A stretch of DNA of 64,000 nucleotides from an uncultured Lentisphaerota bacterium (lineage in GTDB: Bacteria > Verrucomicrobiota > Kiritimatiellia > CAIQIC01): assembly GCA_903912445.1 (NCBI GenBank), contig CAIWHP010000244.1, positions 1 through 64,000 of the forward strand, read 5' to 3'. The position numbers and the translations under genes are program-made. Positions 10,459 through 20,951 of this stretch are shown here, piece after piece (within the stretch, counting starts at the first letter, position 1; the number at the start of each line of letters is the position of its first letter). The notes below the pieces were generated by a model that made no database searches, had not been told where the DNA came from, and saw only the letters and a program-made list of their open reading frames with translations.

Positions 10459-11822
10459 AAAAACGGTCCCATCGGTTGCGCCGCGGGCAGACCATGCTTT
10501 TCTTGATCATGGTGGTGGTGATTCTGGCCTTCGTGGCCCTGTGGAATTTCGATCTGCACAAAGGGCTCTACGTCAAATCCCTCACGCGCAACGCCGGCGA
10601 TGGTGCGGCGCTGGCCGCCGCCCGTTGGCAAGGCATCACGCTAAATATCCTCGGGGAACTCAACGCCGCCCAGGCCGTGGCGATCAACGATGCGCTGTTG
10701 CGCGGCGACACGAATTTCGCCGAGGCGCGCGCCATCGCCGCCCTGCAGGGCCAGGTCCGTTATGCCGGCCCGATGATCGGGCTCGCCGCAGCACAACAAG
10801 TTGCCAAGAATAACCGTGTGTTCGTAAATGGCACGTTCACACATAGCGTGCTGTCCCATGCCCATATCGCGCGCGTCGATCAACAGCTGACAGACTATGC
10901 CACTATGGCAGAAGCTGTTGCCAGCGAGGGCATCGTCGCCTTGCCCGGAAGCTATGCCTATCACGTCTTGTTGGATCCCAAGTTCTACGATGCAGTCCGG
11001 TGGGAGATGTGGTGCTGGTTTTATCGCGGGCATATGTATTTATTGAACAACTGCACGCATGACGACCTGCCCAAGCTGACGTTCCGTGAATTCCTTTCCG
11101 TCAATGTGACCACGCTCCCCTATCTGGCTGCCTTGGCGGGTTTCATGGGCGACGCCACGCTCCCCGCCAAGGTCTTGAAACAGCTGTCGGATGTCGCCGG
11201 ACGCTCCTTGGTGTCGGACGTCACGCTCGTACCGGCCACCTGGTATTGTTACGACGGCTCGTGGACCAACTGGACGGCGTACGTGAATGGCCTGCAAGAG
11301 GGCGGCCCGTATCCCTTTACTTCGAGCATCAAGACGAAATATGATGTCGTCGGCGCTGCAACCAGTCTCCGGGTGTGCGCGACCTCCAATCCGAGCTATT
11401 TCAACAAGTCGGTGCATCATGTAACGTATGTCTCTGCAGCCAAGCCATTTGGATATCTCGATGGCGACCTGTCCGCCTCGGCCTACCACGTTGTGCTGCC
11501 CGCGTTTCGCGACGTGCGGCTTGTGCCGGTTGATAGCGCGGGCATCTCGCCCCCCCCCGACATAGATAACGGGGACGCGGACAGCGGGACGGGCTCCATC
11601 CCCGAGAATCATTACAAACACGTGTACGATTACCTGTATAACGGGGCGGCCAGCCTGGAGCCCAATTGCAGTCATTGCAAGCTGATCGTCAAATGGGACC
11701 CGCAGTTTACGGACTTCCAACAGCGTGGGAGCGCGTTGCTGCGTACCGCCTGGACGACCAACTGCCCGACCAGCGCCCCGGGCGGCGGCGGTGGCGGCGG
11801 AGGGTCTGCCCATGGGCACTGA
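10455..11822 (+). CDS. TadG-like pilus assembly protein
   Basis: A 455-residue protein. The N-terminus RRRG-type leader ends RRG|QTMLFLIMVVVILAFVALWNFDL, a TadE/G-style hydrophobic segment but without glutamate at +5. It is followed by KSLTRNAGDGAALAAARW, which matches the NAADAAALAAA stretch of TadG-like (Flp pilus-assembly TadG, N-terminal) proteins. A large extracytoplasmic region with scattered cysteines follows and the protein ends in a seven-glycine run. TadG is thought to anchor or assemble the pilus at the envelope. The gene is coupled to its neighbours by four-base (upstream) and 11-base (downstream) overlaps. The long middle region is unlike any domain I know. Confidence 0.72.
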   Translation: MKKRSHRLRRGQTMLFLIMVVVILAFVALWNFDLHKGLYVKSLTRNAGDGAALAAARWQGITLNILGELNAAQAVAINDALLRGDTNFAEARAIAALQGQVRYAGPMIGLAAAQQVAKNNRVFVNGTFTHSVLSHAHIARVDQQLTDYATMAEAVASEGIVALPGSYAYHVLLDPKFYDAVRWEMWCWFYRGHMYLLNNCTHDDLPKLTFREFLSVNVTTLPYLAALAGFMGDATLPAKVLKQLSDVAGRSLVSDVTLVPATWYCYDGSWTNWTAYVNGLQEGGPYPFTSSIKTKYDVVGAATSLRVCATSNPSYFNKSVHHVTYVSAAKPFGYLDGDLSASAYHVVLPAFRDVRLVPVDSAGISPPPDIDNGDADSGTGSIPENHYKHVYDYLYNGAASLEPNCSHCKLIVKWDPQFTDFQQRGSALLRTAWTTNCPTSAPGGGGGGGGSAHGH

Positions 11823-12417
11823 CCGGGCTGGCAGCCAGTCAAATAGGAACGGAAACCAAGCCGTGAATAACGCTGGAAAAAATCGGATGGGGCGCCGTCA
11901 CACGCGCTCGGGTCAAGCCATCGCCGAACTCGTCACCGGGCTCATCGCCATTGTTGTGCTGATCATGGGGATCCTCCTGATTCAGACCTTGTCCCGCGCG
12001 CACACCCAGACGCTCAACCAGGCTCGCGCGCAAGCCGGACAGGACGCCATACAAGATCCGTACATCTTGCGCTACAGCGTTCCGTCCTGGATCAGCGATT
12101 GGAACACCGGACGCGACAAGCTCCACTATTCGCAGGATGACCAGCAAGTGGCCGGCAATCCCAACACCATTACAGCCGGGGTGATCGCACGCGCACAGCC
12201 CAGCGATCTTTCCGCCTACGCGCCGGGCAACGAGATATCAGCCGCCGCCAATGCCGGCGGTCTGTTGGACAACCTGTTCCTGACCCATGGCCGTGAGCAG
12301 GAAACCATTGACCTGGCGCGGTTTCCTATCATCCGCCATATCGTCTACGGCGCCGACGCCATCACGATGCAGGGCGATGCCTGGCTGGCGTGGGCCCATA
12401 TCGAAAACGTCAAATGA
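11812..12417 (+). CDS. TadE-like pseudopilin
   Basis: About 201 residues from ATG 11812, which overlaps the end of the previous gene; GTG 11863 or ATG 11887 are alternative starts closer to the conserved part. RRHTRSG|QAIAELVTGLIAIVVLIMGILL has the G|Q junction, glutamate at +5 and a hydrophobic helix. The rest is hydrophilic and probably extracytoplasmic, and ends AWAHIENVK. It is the fourth prepilin-like product in a row with a G|QA/S junction and E at +5. The stop overlaps the start of the following gene (ATGA). Likely a minor pilin of the Tad fibre; precise role unknown. Confidence 0.72.
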   Translation: MGTDRAGSQSNRNGNQAVNNAGKNRMGRRHTRSGQAIAELVTGLIAIVVLIMGILLIQTLSRAHTQTLNQARAQAGQDAIQDPYILRYSVPSWISDWNTGRDKLHYSQDDQQVAGNPNTITAGVIARAQPSDLSAYAPGNEISAAANAGGLLDNLFLTHGREQETIDLARFPIIRHIVYGADAITMQGDAWLAWAHIENVK

Positions 12418-13247
12418 GACCCGTGCGCCGCCCATCGTTTCCCAGGTTTGGAAGAGCCGTTGCGCTGATTTCCCAAGGCTGGGAAAAGCCCGCCGGGAGC
12501 TTGTCCAAGGCCGGGAAAAGCCCCGCGCCCCCAGTTCCAATCCTTGGGAAACGCCTGCTGCTGGCGCTCGCCCTGCTCGCGCCGCTGGCCGCGCCGGCGC
12601 TGGTGTTTGAGCGCTGGGGGGCGCGCGCCAACGATCCCGTCCGCGCCATCATGGCCGGCGAGCATCCCGCCTACACGACGGCGATGAAGCTCAACGGCGG
12701 CGCGGGCTCGCTGGAGGTCTACCAGGTCGAGGGCTCGCCACCGCAGGTGCTGGAGCGGCTGACCGCCGGCTACCGCGCACTGGGCGCGCAGGTGTTCTGC
12801 GTCAGCGGCCCCAAGCTGGGCTGGGGCGTGGTGCTCGACGGCGGCCGGGTGATCCGCCTGCTCGCGGCGCACATGGACCAGCGCAACACGTGCATGTTGT
12901 TCCGCATGGAACAGACCGAAGCCGAGTTCGCGCGCTCGCAGCAGGCGCCGGCCCGGCCGCTGCCGCCGGACGTGCCGTTGTTCCCCGGCCTGCGCTGGAC
13001 GCAGGCGATCGAAAACGACGCGGCGCACTCGACCACCGCCACCGCGACAGTCGGCGCAGACCCGAACTCCGTGCTGCGCTATTACGCCGAGGCCATGCGG
13101 AACGCCGGCTGGAAGCCGGGGCTCGGGCCGCGCGACCAGGCCAGCGACATCTATGTGCGCGGAGCGGAAATACTGGCGATCAACGCGAATTCAACTGGTG
13201 TACGCGGTCAGACTGTGGTTATCTTTTTGCACAAGCGCTTGCAATGA
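12414..13247 (+). CDS. Exported protein of unknown function in the Tad operon, with repeat-encoded N-terminus
   Basis: About 277 residues from the ATG at 12414, coupled to the previous stop. The first ~45 codons run through four copies of the TTCCAAG dyad and translate as repeats of FPRFGRA / ISQGWEKP / LSKAGKSP / ILGK. Only then comes a signal-peptide-like segment (RLLLALALLAPLAAPALVF). There is no in-frame ATG or GTG between the two, so either the ribosome starts at 12414 and the leader is removed, or a rare start is used. The body (about residues 70-277) has two alternating alpha/beta units and no motif I recognise. Position between pilins and cpaB suggests a pilus-related role. Confidence 0.6.
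   Translation: MRPVRRPSFPRFGRAVALISQGWEKPAGSLSKAGKSPAPPVPILGKRLLLALALLAPLAAPALVFERWGARANDPVRAIMAGEHPAYTTAMKLNGGAGSLEVYQVEGSPPQVLERLTAGYRALGAQVFCVSGPKLGWGVVLDGGRVIRLLAAHMDQRNTCMLFRMEQTEAEFARSQQAPARPLPPDVPLFPGLRWTQAIENDAAHSTTATATVGADPNSVLRYYAEAMRNAGWKPGLGPRDQASDIYVRGAEILAINANSTGVRGQTVVIFLHKRLQ
12438..12551 (+). repeat. Palindromic repeat cluster B (four dyads, inside a coding region)
   Basis: Dyads at 12438-12454, 12469-12487, 12501-12519 and 12535-12551, with centres near 12446.5, 12477.5, 12510 and 12542.5 (spacing 31, 32.5, 32.5 bp). The second is the best (TTTCCCAAGGCTGGGAAAA). All four fall within the 5' end of the gene that begins at 12414, so they are translated if that start is used. 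Confidence 0.88.
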
Positions 13248-13281
13248 ATGCGGCCGCGGCGCCGTCGGCGGGAGCGAGACT

Positions 13282-14100
13282 ATGAAACAGAAATTGATCT
13301 TGATCATCTCGGTGGTCGTCGGCCTGCTGGCCTTCATCCTGACCAACCGCTACATCCAGTCGGTGCGCGACGAGCTCTTCAAGGACGCCGAGGAGATCGA
13401 GGTCATCGCGGCGGCGGACAACCTCGTGCAGGGCGCGGAGCTGAAGTTCGACGACATCGGCCTCATCAAGATCTTCCGCAAGCGCGGCGGCTACACGAAG
13501 GACTACGTGGAGAAGAAGGACAAGGACATGATCCTCGGCCGCAAGCTGAAATACAGCGTCGAAAAACGGCAGCCGATCCTCTGGGCCGATGTCGAGATGC
13601 CCGAGGGCATCCGCACAGGCCTCTCGCCGATCATCAAGCCGGGCCTGCGCGCCATCTCGCTCGCCATCAGCGGCGACGCGGCGGTCAGCAGCCTCGTGCA
13701 GCCGAACGACCGCGTGGACATCATCGGCACGTTCACGGTCCCTTCGCGGACGAATGCGAAGGAGATGGAGACGGTGACGATGACGCTGCTGCAGGATGTG
13801 AGCGTGCTCGCCACCGGCCAGCGGCTCGCGAAGCAGGAGTTGGAGAACATGGGCGAGCGCTGGAGCCGCGTGGGCAACAGCAGCTACAGCACGGTGACGT
13901 TCGAGGTCACGCCGCGCGAGGCCGAGCTGCTGATCTTCGCGCAGGGCACCCAGGGCCGGCTGACCCTCACGCTGCGCAACCCCGACGATGTCGGGTTCGA
14001 AAAGATCCTGCCGGAGGTCAACTTCCAGCTCGTCGAGAAGAGCCTCCCCGAACTGAACGACCACCGCCAGAAAGCGATCCGTCACAAGACGAACCACTGA
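13282..14100 (+). CDS. cpaB: Flp pilus assembly protein CpaB/RcpC
   Basis: A 272-residue protein with an N-terminal membrane segment (LILIISVVVGLLAFILTNRYI), then a SAF-like domain (EEIEVIAAADNLVQGAELKFDDI, about residues 40-62) and a second conserved section with LVQPNDRVDIIGTF (about residues 145-158), the order typical of CpaB/RcpC. These proteins sit in the periplasm and are needed with the secretin for Tad pilus biogenesis. GGGAGCGAG lies just before ATG 13282. The gene precedes the ATPase gene by only two bases. The secretin gene (cpaC/rcpA) that usually follows is not in the operon and must be elsewhere or absent. Confidence 0.88.
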   Translation: MKQKLILIISVVVGLLAFILTNRYIQSVRDELFKDAEEIEVIAAADNLVQGAELKFDDIGLIKIFRKRGGYTKDYVEKKDKDMILGRKLKYSVEKRQPILWADVEMPEGIRTGLSPIIKPGLRAISLAISGDAAVSSLVQPNDRVDIIGTFTVPSRTNAKEMETVTMTLLQDVSVLATGQRLAKQELENMGERWSRVGNSSYSTVTFEVTPREAELLIFAQGTQGRLTLTLRNPDDVGFEKILPEVNFQLVEKSLPELNDHRQKAIRHKTNH

Positions 14101-14102
14101 CC

Positions 14103-15832
<1,730 letters not shown>

Positions 15833-15836
<4 letters not shown>

Positions 15837-16708
15837 TCATCCTGATCGCCACGCTCTACGGGTTGTGTTTCGGGGGCCTCGCCCTGATCATCGGCAAGGC
15901 CATCGCGGAAGGCTCGGACGGCTACGCCAACACCTACGCCGCCGAGACCGCGCGCGAATTCGAGGACATCTTCCTGTTCATCCCCGCCAAGCGGCTGGCC
16001 GACATCGCGCGCATGAGCGCCGTCGCGCTGTTTCTCCTGTGCTTCTTCGTCTTCGGCGATTTCGAGGACGCCGGCGGCATGATCCGCGGCGCGTTCTTCG
16101 GCGTCATCGCCGCCGTGGCCGCGCTGTTCGCGCCGCGCGTGGCGCTCTACCTCATCAAGCTGCGCCGCCTCGAGCGCTTCAACTCGCAGCTGCTCGACAG
16201 CCTGCTGTCCATGAGCAACGCGCTGCGCGCCGGCTTCAGCATCCTGCAGGCCTTCGAGACGATCGTGCGCGAGCGGCGCAACCCGATCTCGCTGGAATAC
16301 GGCCTCTTCCTCCAGCAGATCCGCCTCGGCGTGCGCTTCGAGGACGCGCTCAACCAGATGGAGCAGCGCGTCGGCAGCGAGGACCTGACCCTGATGGTCG
16401 TCTCCATCGAGACCGCGCGCCTGACCGGCGGCAACCTGACGGAGGTCTTCGAGAAGATCGCCGCCACCATCCGCGAGCGCATGCGCATCCAGGGCCGGAT
16501 CCGCTCGCTGACCGCGCAGGGGCGCCTGCAGGGCATCATCGTCGGCGCGATGCCGTTCGTCCTGATGGTCGTGCTGACCATGCTCGACCCCGTGATGATG
16601 GGCAATTTTTTCCATGCGAAGATCGGGATGGTCATGATGGGCGCGGTCGTGGTCCTCGTCGCCCTGGGCGGGCTCGTCATCCGCAAGATCATTCGCATCG
16701 AGGTCTGA
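15833..16708 (+). CDS. tadB: Tad pilus inner-membrane platform protein TadB
   Basis: A 291-residue T2SSF-domain membrane protein. ATG 15833 overlaps the tadA stop (ATGA); an upstream in-frame ATG at 15821 lies inside tadA and is less likely. Hydrophobic segments lie at the N-terminus, around residues 60-100 and at the C-terminus (two). The central cytoplasmic region has SLLSMSNALRAGFSILQAFE and ARLTGGNLTEVFEKIA, the GspF-type repeats that contact the ATPase. TadB and TadC together form the platform on which the Flp pilin is assembled. It is directly followed by tadC after one base. Confidence 0.92.
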
Positions 16709-16709
16709 C

Positions 16710-17639
16710 ATGGGCACCAGCTGGCAAATGATCGCAATCGATGCGCTGTGGGCGTTGAGCCTCGGCGGCCTGGCGTGGTACATCGGCCACGTCTGGACGC
16801 AGATGACCTACGTCACGCTCGCCGACGGCCGCCGCCAGGAGCGCCGCCTGCCGATGATGTTCCGCATGCTCCTGCCGCTCGCGCCGAACATCATCCCGTT
16901 CTTCCGCACGCAGCGCTTCGACAAGATGCGCGCCGACATCAACCGCCGCATCGTCATGGCCGGCTACGAGGGCCTGATCACCGCCGAGGAATTCCTCGCG
17001 CTGCGCGTGCTGCTGCCGCTGGTGCTGGGCGTGGTGTTTGCCGTCGCGCTGGCGTTCCTCATCGCGCACCTGCCGGTCCACGCCCAGGCCAAGATGGCCC
17101 CGCGCCAGGTCTTCCTCGACCCCATGTTCTTCCTGCTCGGTTTCATCTGGCCGGGCATGTGGCTGGGGAAGGCCATCCGCCTGCGCCACCGCCAGATCGA
17201 ACGCGCGCTCCCGTTCGTCCTCGACCTGCTGACCCTCTCGGTCGAGGCCGGCATGGACTTCATGAGCGCCATCAAGCGCATCATCGAGCGCCGTGCCATC
17301 GACGCGCTGAGCGAGGAGCTCATCCGCGCCTTCCGCGAGGTCCAGCTCGGCCGCACCCGTCGCGAAGCGCTCAAGATGATGGCCGACCGTTCCGGCCAGA
17401 CCGATGTCAGCTCCGTCGTCTCCGCGCTGGTCCAGGCCGACGAGCTCGGCGTCAGCATCGGCAACATGCTGCGCATCCAGGCCGACCTCATGCGGATGCG
17501 CCGCTTCCAGCGCGCGGAGAAGCTCGCCAACGAGGCGCCGGTCAAGATGCTCTTCCCGCTGCTCTGCTTCATCTTCCCCTCCGTCTTCATGGTGCTGCTG
17601 GGGCCGATCCTCGTGCAGTGGCTCAAGGCCGGGCTCTAG
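16710..17639 (+). CDS. tadC: Tad pilus inner-membrane platform protein TadC
   Basis: A 309-residue T2SSF-domain protein, the partner of TadB. It has N-terminal membrane segments, a hydrophobic pair around residues 95-155, a cytoplasmic helical region with LPFVLDLLTLSVEAGMDF and SALVQADELGVSIGNMLR, and a C-terminal membrane segment (LLCFIFPSVFMVLLGPIL). The latter two motifs are typical of TadC proteins. It is the last recognisable gene of the Tad operon; no tadD, tadZ, secretin or prepilin peptidase gene follows, so the operon is incomplete by itself. Confidence 0.92.
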   Translation: MGTSWQMIAIDALWALSLGGLAWYIGHVWTQMTYVTLADGRRQERRLPMMFRMLLPLAPNIIPFFRTQRFDKMRADINRRIVMAGYEGLITAEEFLALRVLLPLVLGVVFAVALAFLIAHLPVHAQAKMAPRQVFLDPMFFLLGFIWPGMWLGKAIRLRHRQIERALPFVLDLLTLSVEAGMDFMSAIKRIIERRAIDALSEELIRAFREVQLGRTRREALKMMADRSGQTDVSSVVSALVQADELGVSIGNMLRIQADLMRMRRFQRAEKLANEAPVKMLFPLLCFIFPSVFMVLLGPILVQWLKAGL

Positions 17640-17657
17640 GCGGTTGGGGACGCACGC

Positions 17658-18917
17658 ATGACCAAGCGACCGCTCTTCTACGGCTGGTGGATGGTGGCCG
17701 CCGCCTTCACCTGCATGATGCTCATCGTCGGCTTCGCACTCTACGGCCTGCCGCTCTTCTACAACCTCTGGGTCGCCGAGTTCGGCTGGAAGCGCGCCGA
17801 CATCCAGTTCGGCAACACCCTGAGCAAGATCATCGCCGGCCCGCTGCTCGGCTTCTTCGTCGGCTGGCTCGTGGACCGGCGCGGCCCGCGCGGCGTCATG
17901 TTCGCCGGCGCCATCTTCGCCGCCACCGCCCTGCTCGCCTTCAGCTTCGCGGGCAGCCTGCGCTGGCTCTACGCCTGCTTCTTCCTGAACGCGCTCGGCT
18001 ACCTCTGCGTCGGCCCGCTGCCGAACCAGGTGCTGCTCTCGCACTGGTTCCGCCGCCTGCGCGGCCGGGTGATGGGCATCGCCTACGTCGGCATCGGCGT
18101 CGGCGGCATGGTCGTGCCGTGGATCGTCTTCTTCCTCAACCGCCACTTCGGCTGGCGCGGTTCGCTCTGCGTCCTGAGCCTGCTCTTCGCCGTCGTCCTG
18201 CTCACATTGCTGCTCTTCGTCCGCCGCCGCCCCGCCGACCTCGGCCTGTTTCCCGATGGCGATGCGCAGCCCGCCGAGCCGGCAGCCGCCGCGCCGCCGC
18301 CCGTGCGTTTGGCCCGCATCGTGCAGACCCCCGCCTTCTGGCTGCTCGCCGCCGGCAGCATCTTCAGCATCGGCGCCATCGGCGGCGTCATGCAGAACCT
18401 CGCCCTCTACATCGCCGACATCGTGCCCAAGGGGGCGGTCGAGCTGACCAAGACGCACGTGCTCAGCCTCACGCTCGGCGCCAGCGTCGCCGGCCGCCTG
18501 ACCATGGGCTGGCTCGCCGACCGCTACACGAAAAAATACGTGATGTTGCTGACCTACCTGATTGTCGGCCTCTCCATCCCGCTGCTCATCTTTGCGCAGG
18601 GCCACACCGCGCTGCTCTACGTCTTCGCCATCGCCTTCGGCTTCGGCCTCGGCGCCGACTACATGCTGATCCCGCTGATGGCGGCGGAATGCTTCGGCCT
18701 CGGCGCCCTGAGCCGCGTCCTCGGCATCATCATCATGAGCGACTCCATCGGCGAGGCGACCATGCCCTACCTCGTCGCCCATGTGCGCGATGCGACCGGC
18801 TCCTACGCCGCCGGTTTCATCATGCTGACCGCCCTCGCGCTCGCCGGCGCCGTCGCGATCCTCGGCATCCGCTACCGCGACGGCCGGCCCGTCAGCCGCG
18901 CGCAGGTCGAAGATTGA
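17658..18917 (+). CDS. MFS transporter (oxalate/formate antiporter-like)
   Basis: A 419-residue major facilitator protein with twelve hydrophobic segments. The start MTKRPLFYGWWMVAAAF and the loop after TM2 (GWLVDRRGPRGVMFAG, the MFS motif A region) are typical of the OFA/monocarboxylate-like group, and a second copy of the motif, GWLADRYTKKYVM, follows TM8. These carriers exchange organic acid anions across the inner membrane, but the substrate cannot be inferred here. It lies 18 bases after tadC on the same strand, though it is functionally unrelated. Two TTCCAAG dyads follow immediately after its stop. Confidence 0.82.
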   Translation: MTKRPLFYGWWMVAAAFTCMMLIVGFALYGLPLFYNLWVAEFGWKRADIQFGNTLSKIIAGPLLGFFVGWLVDRRGPRGVMFAGAIFAATALLAFSFAGSLRWLYACFFLNALGYLCVGPLPNQVLLSHWFRRLRGRVMGIAYVGIGVGGMVVPWIVFFLNRHFGWRGSLCVLSLLFAVVLLTLLLFVRRRPADLGLFPDGDAQPAEPAAAAPPPVRLARIVQTPAFWLLAAGSIFSIGAIGGVMQNLALYIADIVPKGAVELTKTHVLSLTLGASVAGRLTMGWLADRYTKKYVMLLTYLIVGLSIPLLIFAQGHTALLYVFAIAFGFGLGADYMLIPLMAAECFGLGALSRVLGIIIMSDSIGEATMPYLVAHVRDATGSYAAGFIMLTALALAGAVAILGIRYRDGRPVSRAQVED

Positions 18918-18919
18918 AC

Positions 18920-18970
18920 TTTTCCAATGCCTGGAAAAACCACACCGCCCGCTTTCCAACCCTTGGAAAA
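18920..18970 (+). repeat. Palindromic repeat cluster C (two dyads at the rlmN start)
   Basis: Dyads at 18920-18938 (TTTTCCAATGCCTGGAAAA) and 18953-18970 (TTTCCAACCCTTGGAAAA); centres 18929 and 18961, 32 bp apart. The ATG used for rlmN (18927) lies inside the first dyad and the second dyad is also read as rlmN codons. Confidence 0.88.
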
Positions 18971-20009
18971 CCCGCTGTTGCTGAAGGCTTTCCCGAGCGC
19001 CGAACTCCACGCGCGCCTCGCGCCGCTGGGCGTCACCGCGCGCCAGGCGCGGCTGCTCCAGCTCGCCGCCGTCCGGCACGGAACCTTTCCGGAGGCCGCC
19101 GCGAACGGCTTTTCCGCGCGCCTGCTCGCCGCGGTCCGCCGCAGCGCGACCATTCCGCACCTGACGCTCGTGGAGAAGCGCGTCTCGCCGCAGGACGGTT
19201 TTGCCAAATATCTTTTCAGCGGCAGCGATGGCGAGCGCTTTGAGGCCGTGCGGATTCCGCTGCTGCACAAGACGGGCGACCAGAAATATATCGTGTGCGT
19301 CAGCTCGCAGATCGGCTGCGCGCTCGGCTGCGCCTTCTGCGCCACCGGCCGCATGGGCTTCCGCCGCGACCTCGCCACCTGGGAAATCGTGGACCAGGTG
19401 ATCAAGATCCAGGCCGACTCCCCGCACCCCGTGCGCGGTGTCGTGTTCATGGGCATGGGCGAGCCGCTGCTCAACTACGAGGCGGTCATGCGCGCCGCGC
19501 AGATCCTGGCCGAGCCGAGCGGCCTGGCGATCTCCGGCAAGGCCCTCACCCTCTCCACGGCCGGCATCGTCCCCGGCATCCGCCGTCTGGCCGCGGAGCA
19601 CCGGCCCTACAAGCTCATCGTCTCGCTCGCCACCGCCGACGCGCGCCGCCGCGGCGAACTGATGCCCATCGAAAAACTGCATCCCACGGGCGACTTGATC
19701 GCCGCCCTGCGCGAGTATCACGCCGCCACCGGCCAGCGCATCACCCTCGCCTGGCCCCTGCTCGCCGGCCTCAACACCCGCGTCGAAGACGCCCAACAGC
19801 TCGCTGCACTCACGCACGGCCTGCCGGTCCAGCTTGATCTGATCGACATCAACGATCCCACCGGACGCTTCCGGCCGCCGGATCGCGCGGAGCTCGACGC
19901 CTTCCGCGACGCGCTCCGCGCCCACCTCGCCGCGCCGGTCGTCCGCCGGTACAGCGGCGGGCAGGACATCCACGCCGCCTGCGGCATGCTGGCTAACGCA
20001 GCCGTTTGA
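18927..20009 (+). CDS. rlmN: Dual-specificity RNA methyltransferase RlmN-like (radical SAM)
   Basis: About 360 residues. It methylates C2 of A2503 in 23S rRNA (and A37 in some tRNAs) by the two-cysteine radical-SAM mechanism. Seen here: the radical SAM cluster CALGCAFC (C131, C135, C138), the preceding conserved CVSSQ (C124), GMGEPLLNY near residue 174, and a C-terminal HAACG whose cysteine (about 352) corresponds to the mRNA/RNA methyl-carrier cysteine. All mechanistic cysteines are present. The ATG at 18927 falls inside a TTCCAAG dyad and the first ~14 residues are repeat-derived; a TTG at 18963 or 18978 is a possible true start. Slightly shorter than E. coli RlmN at the N-terminus. Cfr-type C8 methylation is less likely. 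Confidence 0.85.
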   Translation: MPGKTTPPAFQPLENPLLLKAFPSAELHARLAPLGVTARQARLLQLAAVRHGTFPEAAANGFSARLLAAVRRSATIPHLTLVEKRVSPQDGFAKYLFSGSDGERFEAVRIPLLHKTGDQKYIVCVSSQIGCALGCAFCATGRMGFRRDLATWEIVDQVIKIQADSPHPVRGVVFMGMGEPLLNYEAVMRAAQILAEPSGLAISGKALTLSTAGIVPGIRRLAAEHRPYKLIVSLATADARRRGELMPIEKLHPTGDLIAALREYHAATGQRITLAWPLLAGLNTRVEDAQQLAALTHGLPVQLDLIDINDPTGRFRPPDRAELDAFRDALRAHLAAPVVRRYSGGQDIHAACGMLANAAV

Positions 20010-20053
20010 TTCCGCCGTTGGACTTTTGGCGACGGCCCGCTATCATCCCGCGC

Positions 20054-20773
20054 ATGGCAACTGCACACCAGCTACAGGCGCTCATCGCGCTGACGCGCGA
20101 ACTCGGCCGCGTCGAACACGGCCTGGCGATCACCGGCGAGGGCAACACCAGCGCCGCGCTCGGGGACGGCACCTTTTTCGTCAAAGCTTCCGGCGCCGGC
20201 CTCGGCGGGATCACCGCCAAGGGCTTCTGCCGCGTGGACGCCGCCCGCGCGCTGGCCTTGCTCGATGACCCGCGCTGCACCGACGCCACCGCCGGCGAGC
20301 AGCTGCGCGGCGCGCTCGTCCGCGCCACCGACCCGCGGCCGTCCATCGAAACGATGCTGCACGCGCTCTGCCTCACCGACCCGGATATTAAATTTGTCGC
20401 GCACACGCACCCGCTCGGCCTGCTGCGCATTTTGTGCAGCCGCGCGGGCGTCAAACCGTTCCGCCGGCACTTCTATCCTTTCGCGGTCGTCACCTGCGGC
20501 CGGCACATCGCCGCGGTGGCCTATCACAATCCCGGCCTCGCGCTGGCCCGCGCCGTGCGCGCCGAGCTGGCGCGCTTCCGCCGCGTGCACGGCCGGTCGC
20601 CCCGCCTGTTGCTCATGGCGAACCATGGCGTGGTGGCGCTCGCCCGCACCGCGCCGGAAGCGTTGGACATCTCGCTGATGGCGGAGAAGTGGGCGCAGCT
20701 CCTCGACGGCACCCAGCGCTGGGGCGGCTCCTCGTTCCTGCCCGCCCACGCCTTCAAGCACCTGTACGCCTGA
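20054..20773 (+). CDS. Class II aldolase/adducin family protein
   Basis: A 239-residue member of the class II aldolase/epimerase fold. It has the HTHPLG zinc-binding motif (H117, H119), a third histidine in MANHGVVA (H191), and a catalytic acidic residue candidate near E99 in PSIET. Family members cleave sugar phosphates such as fuculose- or rhamnulose-1-phosphate, or act as dehydratases (MtnB). The ending FLPAHAFKHLYA is not diagnostic. The ATG at 20054 is chosen; an upstream in-frame ATG at 20006 adds 16 residues without similarity. The flanking genes (rlmN, obgE) give no pathway clue, so the substrate is unknown. Confidence 0.75.
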   Translation: MATAHQLQALIALTRELGRVEHGLAITGEGNTSAALGDGTFFVKASGAGLGGITAKGFCRVDAARALALLDDPRCTDATAGEQLRGALVRATDPRPSIETMLHALCLTDPDIKFVAHTHPLGLLRILCSRAGVKPFRRHFYPFAVVTCGRHIAAVAYHNPGLALARAVRAELARFRRVHGRSPRLLLMANHGVVALARTAPEALDISLMAEKWAQLLDGTQRWGGSSFLPAHAFKHLYA

Positions 20774-20951
20774 ACGGCAGCGGTCCGCCCACCGCTTGCC
20801 GCCAGCCTCCTGCGGCCGGATATCCTGCCAAAACTTGGCGTCACGCAGCGGCAGTTTCCTCAACCCCGGCACCCCGTCGGCCCGCGGCCTGCAAGGCCTC
20901 CCGCATTCTACGGTTCGCTTTTGGGCCGCTTTCCGGTATCTTCGCCGCGAC

